A stretch of DNA of 64,000 nucleotides, taken from Datisca glomerata. Its lineage: Eukaryota > Streptophyta > Magnoliopsida > Cucurbitales > Datiscaceae. The notes beneath the pieces are model-generated. The model was not told where the DNA came from. It did not search any database and saw only the letters and a program-made list of their open reading frames with translations. Below, piece by piece: positions 21,056-32,439 of the stretch; position 1 is the stretch's first letter; the number at the start of each line of letters is the position of its first letter. The stretch covers positions 561,546 through 625,545 of the forward strand of contig QANY01003987.1 in NCBI GenBank assembly GCA_003255025.1, written 5' to 3'. The position numbers were made by a program, and so were the translations under genes.

Positions 21056-22080
21056 AGGTTAGATGATGATTACATGTCTCAATAAGAACCATACACGTTA
21101 CCAGTTTGTTATACATTTCGAGATGAGTCTGTGACTCAAGTTAGTTCCGCTTCTAAACCATTTCATCAACTTAAGTTGTAGAGGATGTGATATAGCTCCA
21201 AGAAGAGGAGGTAAATGGCGTACCTGAAACTTGAAAGATGCGCCTAATGTGAAAGACACGCCTATTGTGGTTAACCAAGGTGTAAATAATGAAGAATGTG
21301 CTAAAAAAGAAGGTCCATCATAAGTAACACAATAAGAAACATATGAAAGATGTCCTACAAGAATTAGAAAATGAACAACATGTTGAACATGGTTGTTATT
21401 CTTTAATACTTAACGTTAGCGTGTGAGAGACATTGTTAATGTTCTTTTTAGAAGGGTGTAAATAGTATATTTTTAATCATATTTTACTCTTTTATATTTT
21501 AAGATTAATAAAAAATGCAAGTTGCGTTTTTCTTATTTTGGATATAATGTATGTTTGTAAAATGTTTTTTTGTTTTATGAATTTTTTTATAGCTTGATAA
21601 GGTCTGGTCTTTAAGTGATGCAAAGGTGAAAGTTTTATTGAAGTCACTCTTTTGAAATAATGATTTCATTATAAAGTTGAAATCATCTTTTCAAAGAGGA
21701 ATTCACTCTCGCACTAAACCATCTTTTGAAAAAACAATTTTGAGTTGAAGGATATTTATCTTTTCAAAAAATAATTTTTAAGCTGGTCAAAACTACTTTA
21801 TTTTTAGAATAATTGTTAAAAAAATTGTATTTGCAGAATTTTAAAAAAATGTTATTAGTGTCAAAACACCTTGGATCAAGGGCTTTGGTTTAGGCAGATA
21901 TATTAGGCAAGCGGGTTCAAAATATGTCGCTTGTCAAAGAAGATTTTCGTAAAATTTCTATTTAGGTGAAACTCTGGAACTAATTGTAAAAGAATAATTT
22001 ATGCCTAAGTTTTCTGAAATTTTTATTGAGGACGATTTCATTATTTCGCTCAATTCGGTGAGATAGATCTACAACAGAAA
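21056..22080. other. unassigned sequence
   Basis: Probably the decayed 3' part of the PMD remnant and then AT-rich spacer. No gene is supported. Confidence 0.4.
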
Positions 22081-24060
22081 CTATCTTCTATAGTATTTCA
22101 GAAAATGTCATCTATGTGAGCGCTATAAACATTCCTAGTGTTTTATAGCATTTTTCGGGTGCTATAAAAGACTAGTCTTTTATAGCGTTTTGAGCATGCT
22201 ATAAAATGTTCATTTTCATAATAGGTATAAATGTCATTTATAACATTTTGGTGAATGTTGTATATGTTGAGCATATAAAAATCTAATACTTTTTATTGCA
22301 TTTTTTGTACGTTATAGTAGTCACGGTATTATAGCATTTTAATACCCCTTAATAGATAATAGCTTTTTTACAATCCCATTTTCATTCTTAAAATTAAATA
22401 TCTTTATAAACAAATCATAAAATAAACTGAAAATAAAAAAGTACTCTAAATAACAATATTATATAATGAATCAAATTTTTACACATCATTTTATTATAGA
22501 AAGTACATTTTAGAATACTAACATATATTTTCTAATTCTCTACTTATAGTCATCTAAAGAACCTATAATGAGTACCAAAAAATTAATTAATTATAAAAAC
22601 AACATGTCTCATTCAAAAAATATAAATTTCAACGAAAAAGTTACGTCTCACACTAATGAGCTTTCATTCATCATTCAGAAAGATTTCGAGTTGACATGCA
22701 TTTGATAGCGGGCTAACAATAATCTTGTGAAATAGGCCTGCAAAATAAATTTAGATCAAAGTATGCAGTGAAGCCATGAAGTTCTTGAAGCTTCAATTCT
22801 TATTTGTAGCATTTTACTCAATCTTTGCAAGAGCATATTAATTTTTCTGGATAATTTGCATGTCTTTTAGCTATCTTAATAAAATTTTGAACTCCAACAT
22901 CCCAAGGAAAAAAAGGTGAAATTTGTAGAGAAATGAAAATAAATGCTTACTACAGAAGTTCAAAAATGCTCTGATTTGTCTCACACTATGAAATCTTAGC
23001 TACTATTCTTAAAACCCAATATGAACTTTATAGTCATGATGCTTGATCAATGTGTTTTTATAACCAATTGGGGAGCCCTTCCAGAGATCGCCAATGGATT
23101 TTTTTATTCAAATAGGATGCAAGAAGTTAACCAAAATATAACAAAACAAAGACATCGTAGAAGTATTAGAAGACTATCAGAGAGGATACACACCAACTAG
23201 ATGAAAAGCTTACCTGCATATTTCAGGCAAGCCACGAGAACTCAATGTCACTTCGGAAAGCTTCATATTTCAATGACCATCCAATTCCACGATCACATAT
23301 GGATCACTTGTCCCTAGAGAGACGTCAAAGTTAACAAGCTGCAGCAAACAAATCTTACTATCTTAACTGCTTAATGTGCAATTGAGATAAGTTATGGGAA
23401 TTTAGTTATCACAATGGAATGTAAAGCCATATTTTGTTTAACAACATGAATGAGTACAAAAATACCCATGGATCCATCGCAGAAAAGTCTTCATCAATGC
23501 TCAAGCATACCTGTTAACAGACATTATCTAAACTCAATATTAATTATGGGAGTAGGCCTAAAGTGATTAATAGCTATTCGTAATTAGAGACGCGAGTCGA
23601 CAGAATCTTATAAATACTTATAAAAAAATAAATTGAAGAATGGGTAAGAAAGAGAGCAGAGACTTTCGTTAGTATGGTGCTCACTTTTATTTGGCCTTCA
23701 TAGTGAGGGAAGTTTCTTTCCCTTATTGTAAAGAGAAGACATGATAGAGAAATTATCTTCATCACCAACATGTAATGACGAAAGGTACTAAACATATATT
23801 GTGTACTTAGAGGACTGTAATAGCAGAAGTAGTAACATAAGAAAAATAAATTACACTGGAACATGGAAAGAACTCATTGCATTGCGTTAAATTCATGGTT
23901 TCTAAATGGAGAGGAGATGTAGAGTCCAACACACACAACAACCGATCAGTCCAATACACACAGTGAAATCGTACAAGCCATCCAAACTTATTTGCAAAGC
24001 TCAAAGTTGCCCAGTTGTATACCATTCCAGCGAAAAATGCACAACTTACTCACGCAACTG
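22080..24060. mobile_element. relative of the second CACTA family, ends not found
   Basis: Between about 22,115 and 22,345 there are repeated TATAGC(G/A)TTTT/GCTATAAAA words in both orientations, the same vocabulary as the left flank of the 15.5-19.6 kb element, followed by AT-rich interior. No CACTA terminus or 3-base duplication is visible, so borders are approximate. A C2-like coding fragment lies inside on the minus strand, again suggesting captured cargo. Confidence 0.5.
23270..23338 (-). pseudogene. C2-domain-like fragment
   Basis: On the minus strand LVNFDVSLGTSDPYVIVELDGH is open and then stops (TGA). The GTSDPYV(I/V) core is the calcium-binding loop 1 signature of C2 domains, which bind membranes in response to calcium. 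The rest of the domain is not seen in continuous frame. A nearby open stretch at about 23,466-23,510 (LSIDEDFSAMDPW) may be another exon of the same source. The fragment is short, so the call rests mainly on this one motif. Confidence 0.5.
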
Positions 24061-24570
24061 AACAGAGCATAATAAATTGATTCATTTACTAATACATTTT
24101 CCTTCACAACACAACTTGATACGGTTGAAGCTCCACAGTTCATACATGGGAGCTCCTGACTTTTAACATTTACTAATTAAAATTAGTTAGAATAAAACTC
24201 AGTAGATTAACGTTATTGTTTTTTGCTTCTTGCAAGTCAATTAGGTATTCGATCTGGTATTCCTCAGGGTAAGAAGAATTGATGATTATGATTGAGTCAT
24301 TGACAATATAGTTTTTAGAGATTATTTAAAAGCATGCAATAGATGAGTGAGGAAAATGTATAGTGATTGGCACCGCACATCTTCCACATGACCCTGCAAT
24401 ATGGTAAAAAATTAATGAAGGTGTCGTTGGATCTTTAATTCAACGTTGAACTTATATGTAAATAATTATTTATTGTAAAATGTCAAATAAGATTAAACCT
24501 AATTAAAAGTGATCGGCTAAGGTTTGGTATGTTGATTTTTAATATATCTGATAAGTTGTAAACATTTTGA
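24061..24570. other. unassigned sequence
   Basis: AT-rich spacer without recognisable genes or repeats. Confidence 0.4.
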
Positions 24571-24922
24571 TGTGTAGAGACTTTAAGATAATTTCTATTT
24601 TTATGATGGGCTAAAATAGAAATACTAAAAAATAATTGATATGTTATCTAAAATCTGTTATGGTCCTCGGGTCACACAAAAAATAGTAATCATTCTATTC
24701 TCCCTAATATCTCATCGTTAGAGAGAAAACATAGAAGCTTAATCAAAGAGGACTCTCTAATAGAGAATCGTGTAGATCTAGAAGGTCAACCAGTCAGGTC
24801 TAGATTACGATCTACTGTCATGGATTCAGATATGCCTCTGTTTTATCAGTTATTTGATTCTTGATGCGTTCAACATGAGTTCTTGAGATTTTGAGATACG
24901 GTTTATACCGATAAGATTTCAA
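24571..24922 (+). repeat. 5' LTR of TRIM-like element
   Basis: First copy of the direct repeat. It probably starts TGTGTAGAGAC and ends a few bases before the primer site. Confidence 0.6.
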
Positions 24923-24927
24923 GATAC

Positions 24928-24940
24928 GGTATCAGAGTGG
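24928..24940 (+). other. primer binding site of TRIM-like element
   Basis: GGTATCAGAGTGG resembles the initiator-Met tRNA complement TGGTATCAGAGC. Confidence 0.65.
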
Positions 24941-25462
24941 CCTTGGCCGCAGCCTTAAGATACGATTTTTGGGGTTTCAACATCACTTCTTGAGGTTTTA
25001 AGATACAGTTTTATGGTACGATTCCTCTAAGTACACAATAACTGTAACGGAAAGCCGTAACTACCAGAAAAAAGCCGTGGCTATCACAGAAAGCTGCGGC
25101 CTTGGCCAGGCTACCAGGGACGTCATGGCCTAGCCTCGGCGCAAGGGGTGAAAACCCTATGGTTATCACCCTAGGGTTTCAATCGATTTTTTTAAAAAAA
25201 ATATTTGGAAAGGCTGTGAGCTTCGACCACAACCATAAAGGAAAGACTGTGGCCGTAAGGAAGGGTTCCCAGCCCTCTTTTTCTTCAAATAAAAAAAATT
25301 GTTTTATTGTTTTATTAAATTAATTTTAAGGATTATTTGATAACTTAATTTGTACGGATTATTTGATTAAATAATTTCAAAACAATTTTTTAATATCGTA
25401 AAATTAATATCAATTAGTTTTAGGTTTAATTACGATACAATTTTAAATTCAAACATTGATAC

Positions 25463-25465
<3 letters not shown>

Positions 25466-25497
<32 letters not shown>

Positions 25498-25498
25498 N
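25466..25498. repeat. (TA)n microsatellite with an undetermined base
   Basis: About 16 TA units, ending in an N at 25,498. It is inside the TRIM-like interior. Its length is likely to be an assembly uncertainty. Confidence 0.95.
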
Positions 25499-25629
25499 AG
25501 ATGAATTAATTGAAGCAACATATCGTTAAAGTGACTTCTCTTGTGAAAATTAATTTTGTCTTAAAATATAAAGTGTTATGTGTGTGTAATTTATGTGAAT
25601 ATTTACTGACTCAAAGGAAGGTAAATATT

Positions 25630-25970
25630 TGTTATCTATAAGAAAATTTTTATTTCTATGATGGGCTAAAATAGGTATATCAAAAGATAATATATATGTT
25701 ATCTATAAGTAGTTATGGTCCTCAAATCACATGAAAAAACTTAATCATTATATTTTTTCTAATATCACATCGTTAGAGAGAAAACATAGATATTTAATCA
25801 AATTAGACCCTCTGATAGATAATCGTGTAGATTTGGAAGACCAATCGCTTGGCTCTAAATTACGATCGGATTCGGGTACACTTCCACTTTATCAGTTACT
25901 TGATTCTTGATGTATTCAACATGAATTCTTAGAGTTTTAAGATACGGTTTATACTGATAAAACTTTTATC
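25630..25970 (+). repeat. 3' LTR of TRIM-like element
   Basis: Second copy of the direct repeat, starting about TGTTATCTATAAG after a purine-rich tract. Confidence 0.6.
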
Positions 25971-26002
25971 TTTTTCCAAAAAATGGTGATTTACGTAATG
26001 TA

Positions 26003-26038
26003 ACAATTATAACATCTTTATAAAGATGTTATAATTGT
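26003..26038. repeat. perfect 36-base palindrome
   Basis: ACAATTATAACATCTTTA is followed immediately by its exact reverse complement, with no spacer. It can form a perfect hairpin or cruciform. It lies between the TRIM-like element and LINE debris and is not part of an obvious gene. Confidence 0.95.
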
Positions 26039-26039
26039 C

Positions 26040-26270
26040 GGTGTTGAATACCTCTGGACTCCCTGTAAATGTTTGAAATGCTTTATTGGGTTATAATTTA
26101 TAAATGCCCTCATGTTGATATCCCAGCTACGGTTTCCTAAATCTAAAGTATAGAAATGGGTTGCCGTTACTATAAAAAGTAAAAAGGATAGGATTAATGG
26201 AGAAGATCCCCAGGTTGGTAATAGCTTTGAGAAGAATAGTATTGTTAATTCTAATTAGGGTGCTGTTTCA
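26040..26270 (+). pseudogene. possible LINE ORF1 fragment
   Basis: Shifting frames read VEYLWTPCKCLKC and then KWVAVTIKSKKD, reminiscent of the VEYPWKPxxCxxC...VWVPV region of plant LINE ORF1 proteins (DUF4283/zinc knuckle). It is short and broken. Confidence 0.4.
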
Positions 26271-26479
26271 ATTTGTGCTTCTATAGAACAGGTAAGTCAT
26301 TTGTGTTCCACATTTTAAGAGAAGTGACATCCTCACAGTTTATTATTTATCTTCTTTTTAAGTTTTGAGAAAAATATGTATCGAACACCTAAGTCATTTG
26401 TGTTGCACATTTTATTATTTATCCTTTTTACAGTTTGCATGTTTTCTTATTTCTTTGGTTGTGGTCGTAACAACACAAT

Positions 26480-26690
26480 TCCAGCTTGATTGTTTTTGCC
26501 ATATCCAACCCTTCATGACAGAGAGAAGCTCAGCCTGATCCACACAGTAAGCAGTTACCATTCTACCCACAAAGTGCAGCAAAGCTCCATCCTTATCTCG
26601 AGCAATTACCCCAACTGCAGAGCTCGTAGGGCAGCTAATAAACGCATGCAGCATCACAGTTTACCTTTAACACATCCACAAATTGCACAT
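26480..26690 (-). pseudogene. LINE-type RNase H (RVT_3) fragment
   Basis: On the minus strand VKVNCDAA, then (after a frameshift) SSAVGVIARDKDGALLHFVG and VDQAELLSVMKGW, ending QSSWNCVV. These are the N-terminal strands and first catalytic Asp and Glu of the plant RNase H domain found at the C-terminus of non-LTR elements. About 70 codons remain. It lies on the opposite strand to the possible ORF1 fragment, so the two need not come from one insertion. Confidence 0.7.
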
Positions 26691-26699
26691 AATATTTGA

Positions 26700-29640
26700 T
26701 AAGTGATTTTTGTGCATTAAAGCCCAAATTTCAATTGTGCCAGGCCCTCTTTGACTAAGCATGATCCAAAACAAGTATAATTTTTAATCTTGAAAAATAC
26801 TTATGACATTGTTGCAAACCTTGAATGTAAAAATTCACTTTTTCCTAACCAAAAACTGATTAAATAATCTACAAGACATACTACTATATATTCTCGACAA
26901 CAGAGAATCTCTTTTCATGGAAAACCAATTTGATTAATTATTTCATGTCGTTTGAGTAATTATTATTAGCAAGTAGGCTTTAACTATGCATTCAATTATG
27001 TCATTGTGAGTTGAAATGATTTTGTCGATAGGGATATGCTTTGACTTTCCATTAAAAATCATACTTCTCTCTACCAAAAATCCCTTTTTGCTTTTGTGTT
27101 TGGTAGTCACCTTCATTAAAAACATCCCCCCGTTTTTAAGCAGTAAAAATAAAAATAATTATCTTAGTTCATCGCTCACATGTATGAGAATTTAACTGAT
27201 AGTTACAACACTTCTAAAAGAAATATCGAATTTAGTTTTTCCTTCTTAATTACATTAGAAAACATTTATTATGGAAGGGAAAATAGAATGACTATTAAAT
27301 AAATAAAGTTCATATGAAAGAGATGACATGCAAACAAAGCTGTAGTTCCTTTCACCTTTTGCCGTCACTCACCTACTTATACACCAAACTGCCTCCCCTA
27401 CACATAAATGTAAGATTGAACCTTTTCTCTTAAAAATGTTGCTTTCCACACAAAAAAAATGTAACATTCTAAAATATTTTCAAACATTATAAAAATAATA
27501 TTTTCTCTTTATATATATATGACGAGTATTCTCGAAAGTGTAACGTGTGTTCATAGACAAATCTCAATTTTGTATAACTCATAAGTTTTTCAATCTTATG
27601 ATAAGGTGAATCGAGAATAAATTTTTGAGTTATAATTTGGATATATGATTTTACCATCAAATTTCAAAGCCACGCCTCATCACTAGGCTGACAATGAGGT
27701 CTCTTAGGACTATCTATTTCACTCTCTGAGGCCAGCTTCAGTCTAGCTATAACATGTTGTGCATGCATGGCCATTTTTTCTTACTATTCAGTCACCCACC
27801 ATGTATCGCATAAATTGGTCAAATTGTGTTGAAATTGCAAGCACTTTTTGGTGAAAAATGTATGATTGGGAATGATGGTGAGTTAAAGTAAATAACACTA
27901 TATCTTATGCTTGATCATAACCCACATTTGCCAATATTTTTCTTCCATCATGGCAATGATAACTACAACTAGGCTAGTAGTTCAAGTACCTTTTGGATAA
28001 AATCATTTGCTTCTTTTTTATACATAACTTTTGAGATATGGTATTTAATTGAAGTATCTCGACTATTAAATATATTTACTCTATTTCTGATGATATTTCT
28101 TCTTGTTCATGGGTTAGAATTGAAAAAACAAACACTAAATATCCCAGCTTATACGTGAATGTTATTAAATAAAATCAGTCATTTCTTCACAACCATCAAT
28201 TCTGTGTATAATATGCGTCACTCACAATGTTATACGAATCATTATATATGAAGTTTAACATTTAGAAAGAAATGTGATTATCAAATTTAACTATAATCCA
28301 AAACCACCACTTACACATTGAGAAATATGTTACACGAATTGTGGGGGATTTTTTTTTCAAATTAAGTAAAAACAGAGATGATAAAAAATATTATTTACCT
28401 CACAAAGTTGGAGTTACTAAAAAGTATCCTTTAGAAAGATATTATAAACTAGGTCCATTACAAGTCAATTTCAATAAATATTATTTCCGAAAGCTTTTGA
28501 ACCATAAATTGATCATTAATAAAGTAGACTAAATATAATGTAATAAAAAGTAAAATTATTTTGATAAGTCTCATACATAATCCAGGGTCACGTCAAAATT
28601 CAACTTGAACTAACTTTTCTTAAGCCAGTCTTTGGCTTATTACAAGGAAGGTATAGTGAATGCCATCGAATAGATTCAATTTGACTTCTCATTGTCATTG
28701 TCGACATTCTACTCTCCATCTACCTCTCTAAATTAATTATTTAAGAACAATTTAAGCGATCATATATCCACGTATTAATTAAAGTTATGCGGAAAAAAAT
28801 ATTTGCAAGTTTTTCATGTTAATACTCGTAAAAGTAATATATGGAAAAATGAAAACTTTTTTCAACGATAAAACAAAAACTAAAATGCATTTGTAAATTT
28901 TTGTCTATCTCCCTCGCGTGCAGGGCTTCTTCAATCAGTCTAGCTTAGCTGCTTCTCTTCCTCTATTTTTTATTCTATTACAATTCTAATAGATTTTGAT
29001 TTGGCCAGATGGAGGAAGAAGATGATGTGCGAGGGTCTGATGGATGATAGTTTGGTAAATTTTAGGAGAAAGAAATGAGGAAGTGGACGTTGTTAAGGAA
29101 GTTATCTGGTTGTTGTTAGGGCACAAAATTAAAAAAAATTTAGAGAAGGATATAGAAGATGGAGATAATTTTGGTTATAGATGTGTGAATGTTTGATGGT
29201 CATCCCGATACCTCTCAATTTAGGAGGAATTCAAGTACTCTGAAATGAAGAATATCTCAACATTGTTGTAATCTGAAAACCGACTATATATTGGACACCA
29301 AATAAGAGAATCAATGAAATACTCTTGGATTCCTAGTAACTGGTAAAATATGCCATGTACCAAACACGCCCTAAACGATAAAGTACTTATTACTCAAAAT
29401 ATCAATAATTATTTTTCCCAACTTTCAAAAATCACTTGAAAATACTTGAATTAAACGTATAAAGTGATATATTTTTTTACCTGTAAAATGCACCAACAAT
29501 TCTAACTTAAAAATTTCGTGCCAAATTTCCGAACCAAATTTTAGTTTCCACCATATAGCAAACGAGAGTCATTTTACAGGACAATCTTTATACGATATAT
29601 TAACTATTTATATATATATTAAAAATATATGTAAAATTTT
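26700..29640. other. intergenic AT-rich sequence
   Basis: No gene supported on either strand. Short open frames (26,943-27,125, 28,341-28,532) have low-complexity Lys/Asn/Ile-rich translations typical of chance frames in AT-rich DNA. Confidence 0.5.
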
Positions 29641-29647
29641 ACGTGCA

Positions 29648-29669
29648 TATATATATATATATATATATA
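29648..29669. repeat. (TA)n microsatellite
   Basis: About 11 AT dinucleotide units. Confidence 0.9.
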
Positions 29670-30144
29670 ACAAATAATATATACCGTACGTGGAATTTTT
29701 CATCAAACAAACCCAAAAGTCTTAGAGGTAGAAATAGAATAAATTATCGCAAAATTTTCTTGCCAAAGAAATATTGTGCTTCAGTGAATTTGTCATATGT
29801 CGGATGCACGTGCGACTACCAACGGCGACGTAGAATAGCACCATCACATGTGCCACGCCGCACGGTGAGAATGCCAAGTGTCGAGGAGGACGGCATCGAG
29901 GGGTGCGTGCATGAGACTTCGAGGATTTGAAGTTAGCAAACGTGTCATAGCTAGGATGGCTCCCACATGACTTTGTACCTAACCCCATGTGCAACCGCAT
30001 TACAGGACAATCCTATAGGATTTCAGTATTGGCTCCTTTGTCCCACATTTTTGACAGCGATGTTATATAAATGACTATTGTTATATTGATCGTATTGTAA
30101 AATAACGTTTATAGTTCATTCAATGGTAAGATTTGACATTTATT
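29670..30144. other. intergenic sequence
   Basis: G+C is higher around 29,800-30,000 and overlapping open frames exist on both strands, but no domain or splice structure is recognisable. Confidence 0.4.
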
Positions 30145-30822
30145 ATGGATGTTTTTCTGATCATCAGTGATCTGATAACACGTGTTGTGTCGTATTGGAA
30201 GTTCCGGTAAACGAAAATTTTATAGGAAAAAATCGACCTCATCTAATCAGTACCGAGGATGTTGGGGTTGCGCAGACCAGAGTACATGTAAAAGGATGAA
30301 TAGAGTGCGCAAAAAGAGCTCAGATAATCACAAGCACAAGTCTATCATTTCCCGCCGAAAGTAGCACTCAACAGGTCCAATCATCATGACAAGATGTCAA
30401 AATAGCCTCCGTCCGATCATTTCGACATTTAATGCAGAACGTTTTATGTTAAAGTCGTCTCCCTTCTATCCAATCATGGGCAGTCAGGACAAACATTGTG
30501 TCCCACGAAGCTTCCCCAACACATCTCTGAGGCTTTTTTGACACGCTTCCTTCCACCCGAAGACTTAGGTATAAATACATCTACCAATAAACAAAAAATA
30601 TATGCTTACTCTCCTATAAGGAAATTACCCTAGATTATCAACTGAATACTGACTTAGGTATCGAAGGCTCTTCACCTTAAAGTTCTTTGTCTGTGTTGTG
30701 TAGGTTCCTGCCTAAGAGGGCCCCAGCGTGGAGAGGAGATTTTGCATACATTGAGGATACGAGGAACTCAATCCGAAGGGGAGACTATACGAAGAATTTT
30801 GTTGACTTTTTTGGCTGAAACA
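30145..30822 (+). repeat. left LTR of LARD-like element
   Basis: It starts near TATGGATG and ends CTGAAACA. A TATA-like GGTATAAATACATC at about 30,569-30,582 lies in a matching position in the right LTR (GGTATGAATACATC). It has about 90 bases not in the right copy and lacks a GAGAAAACCACTCCC stretch that the right copy has. Confidence 0.75.
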
Positions 30823-30823
30823 T

Positions 30824-30842
30824 TTGGCGATGTCTGTGGGGA
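30824..30842 (+). other. primer-site-like sequence of LARD-like element
   Basis: TGGCGATGTCTGTGGGGAT begins just after the left LTR, as expected for a minus-strand primer site. I cannot assign the tRNA with certainty. Confidence 0.5.
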
Positions 30843-32200
30843 TCGACTGTCCTATTGAAGCATTTGGAACCTTTTTCTCCCGCATGGAGAGAATGAGTCT
30901 GGTATTCTACGTCGATGAAGTCCAATAAAAACTGGAGGAATCACCTTTCCCCCGTCGGGAGAGAAACTTTTTGCCATCATGATGATCGCTCGGCATGGGA
31001 AGAAAGGTCACCAGTCACCGTTCAAGTCATAACAGTCTCTTGCACGGAAATAGTCTTCCCTGATGACTTAAAGGCTCACTGGCAGGACCGCCATGTATTC
31101 AAAGGACCCTGGGGGGAAAACTACCCTAGAAAAGGGCGGGACTATCTCCTAACTCGGAGAGGGTGCCATCGCTCATGAAACTGGGACCAAAACAAAACTA
31201 GGTTCTAGATAGCCAGGCTCCCCATTTGTAAAGATCTAGTTGAGGTCATTCTAGAAGGACAGAGGAGGAGAACAAGGTCGCTAAAGATCGAATGAAGGTG
31301 AAGGCCCTAGAGGAACCCAACGAAGTAATATAAGTGGTTGTGAAGGAGGGAAGAAAGTGCCACCAAACTACCCTCCACCTAAATTTTTTGGTACACCTTT
31401 GGCCGCCAAGAATTCTACGACAATAATAAGGTCAGTTCCCAGCTAAAATGCAGAGGTGTGCCTCATATCTCCATCGCGGTTAAAGTACTTAAATGGGTCA
31501 TCCAACTCCAAACTCATGCGTCCCACTTCAGGATAAATGAAAGGACGATAAGCCCCGTCGAAATTGGTAGACGGACCAGTAGGCCAAACCTAATCTGCCA
31601 CCCCAGTCAAGAAATGGGGATGGTCAAGACCTTTTTACACAGGACTCCAAGGGGATCAGGCCCTTGACATAGGGTCACGCCAACGTAGTTCCCTCTGACA
31701 CCCCCAAATGAAGCGAATGAGCTAACAAGGAGGAAGGACTTCTGAATGGTTAAATGCCCGAAAGGCGGTTTGAAGAAGAGCTCAGAGGACCAGGGTGGTC
31801 AATCTTTCTCCTGCCAAGACCGTCAAAAAAGAAAACTCGGGACAGATTAACGCTCACCCGCAAGAAGAATGCGAGGCTCAAGGTGTCTCACCGCTAATGC
31901 GAAGATGAAGCTCAAAAAAGAGACGTTCTGACAAGAGATGAAGGACCAAGAGCTCGAGCAATAGAAGCTCGGTTATCTTCGGCCCCCACCTCGGTGTAAC
32001 GGACGATAAAGGTTAGCTACTAACTGGAAGTCTTCAAATAAGAGGTCTTTTTCTCTCCTCATATAGGATTAACATCTCGTAAGGACCTTTTCGAGCAAAC
32101 CTACTTTTACGCAAAAATAAAATATGTTGCAGGAATATTTGCTAATGATTTTCTGGCCATCCTACAAGTATCCAAGGATCGTCTCTTCTACGATGTGTGA
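30843..32200. other. LARD interior, no coding domain
   Basis: Moderately G+C-rich sequence with short open frames (30,915-31,178, 31,458-31,667) that show no retro-element motifs. Confidence 0.5.
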
Positions 32201-32261
32201 CGCAGGATAAAAAATTGATGACTGGTGGGCTAGAACACTTCACCAGTTGGGATTAAACAAA

Positions 32262-32400
32262 AGTGATGACTAGTGAGGTGTTTTAGCCCATCAGTCAGAA
32301 TAAAATAAAAAGTGACGACATCTGAGGTGTTCTAGCCCACCAGTCAGGATTAAACAAAAAGTCATGACTGATGAGGTGTTCTAGCTCACCCCTCGGGATT
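32262..32400. repeat. 49-base tandem array
   Basis: About three units with GAGGTGTT at 32,275, 32,324 and 32,373, each with a CTAGCCCA(C/T)CAGTCAG(G/A)AT-like core and an A-rich end. Confidence 0.8.
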
Positions 32401-32439
32401 AAAAAAAAGATATATGCCAGAGCAGGCACACTTGGCCAC

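Larger units (their letters stand above)
24571..25970 (+). mobile_element. short LTR-flanked non-coding element (TRIM-like)
   Basis: Two direct repeats of about 340-350 bases (24,571-24,922 and 25,630-25,970) share ATGATGGGCTAAAATAG, CATCGTTAGAGAGAAAACATAG, AATCGTGTAGAT and TTTATCAGTTA(T/C)TTGATTCTTGATG. After the first copy comes GGTATCAGAGTGG, a match to the initiator-Met primer site. A purine-rich AAAGGAAGG precedes the second copy. The roughly 700-base interior has no retro-element protein. This is the layout of a terminal-repeat retrotransposon in miniature. Copies have diverged visibly, so it is not recent. Confidence 0.7.

Noticed and set aside
23574..24025. Minus-strand frames suggesting a membrane protein
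   Set aside because: The Phe/Tyr/Leu-rich translations come from T-rich DNA, and no conserved motif or start context is present.
29643..30000. Overlapping open frames on both strands near 29.7-30.0 kb
   Set aside because: No domain, splice structure or promoter is visible, and the translations look like random sequence of moderately higher G+C.
30915..31178. Possible gag start in the LARD-like element
   Set aside because: The 87-residue frame has no gag helix pattern or zinc knuckle and no continuation.
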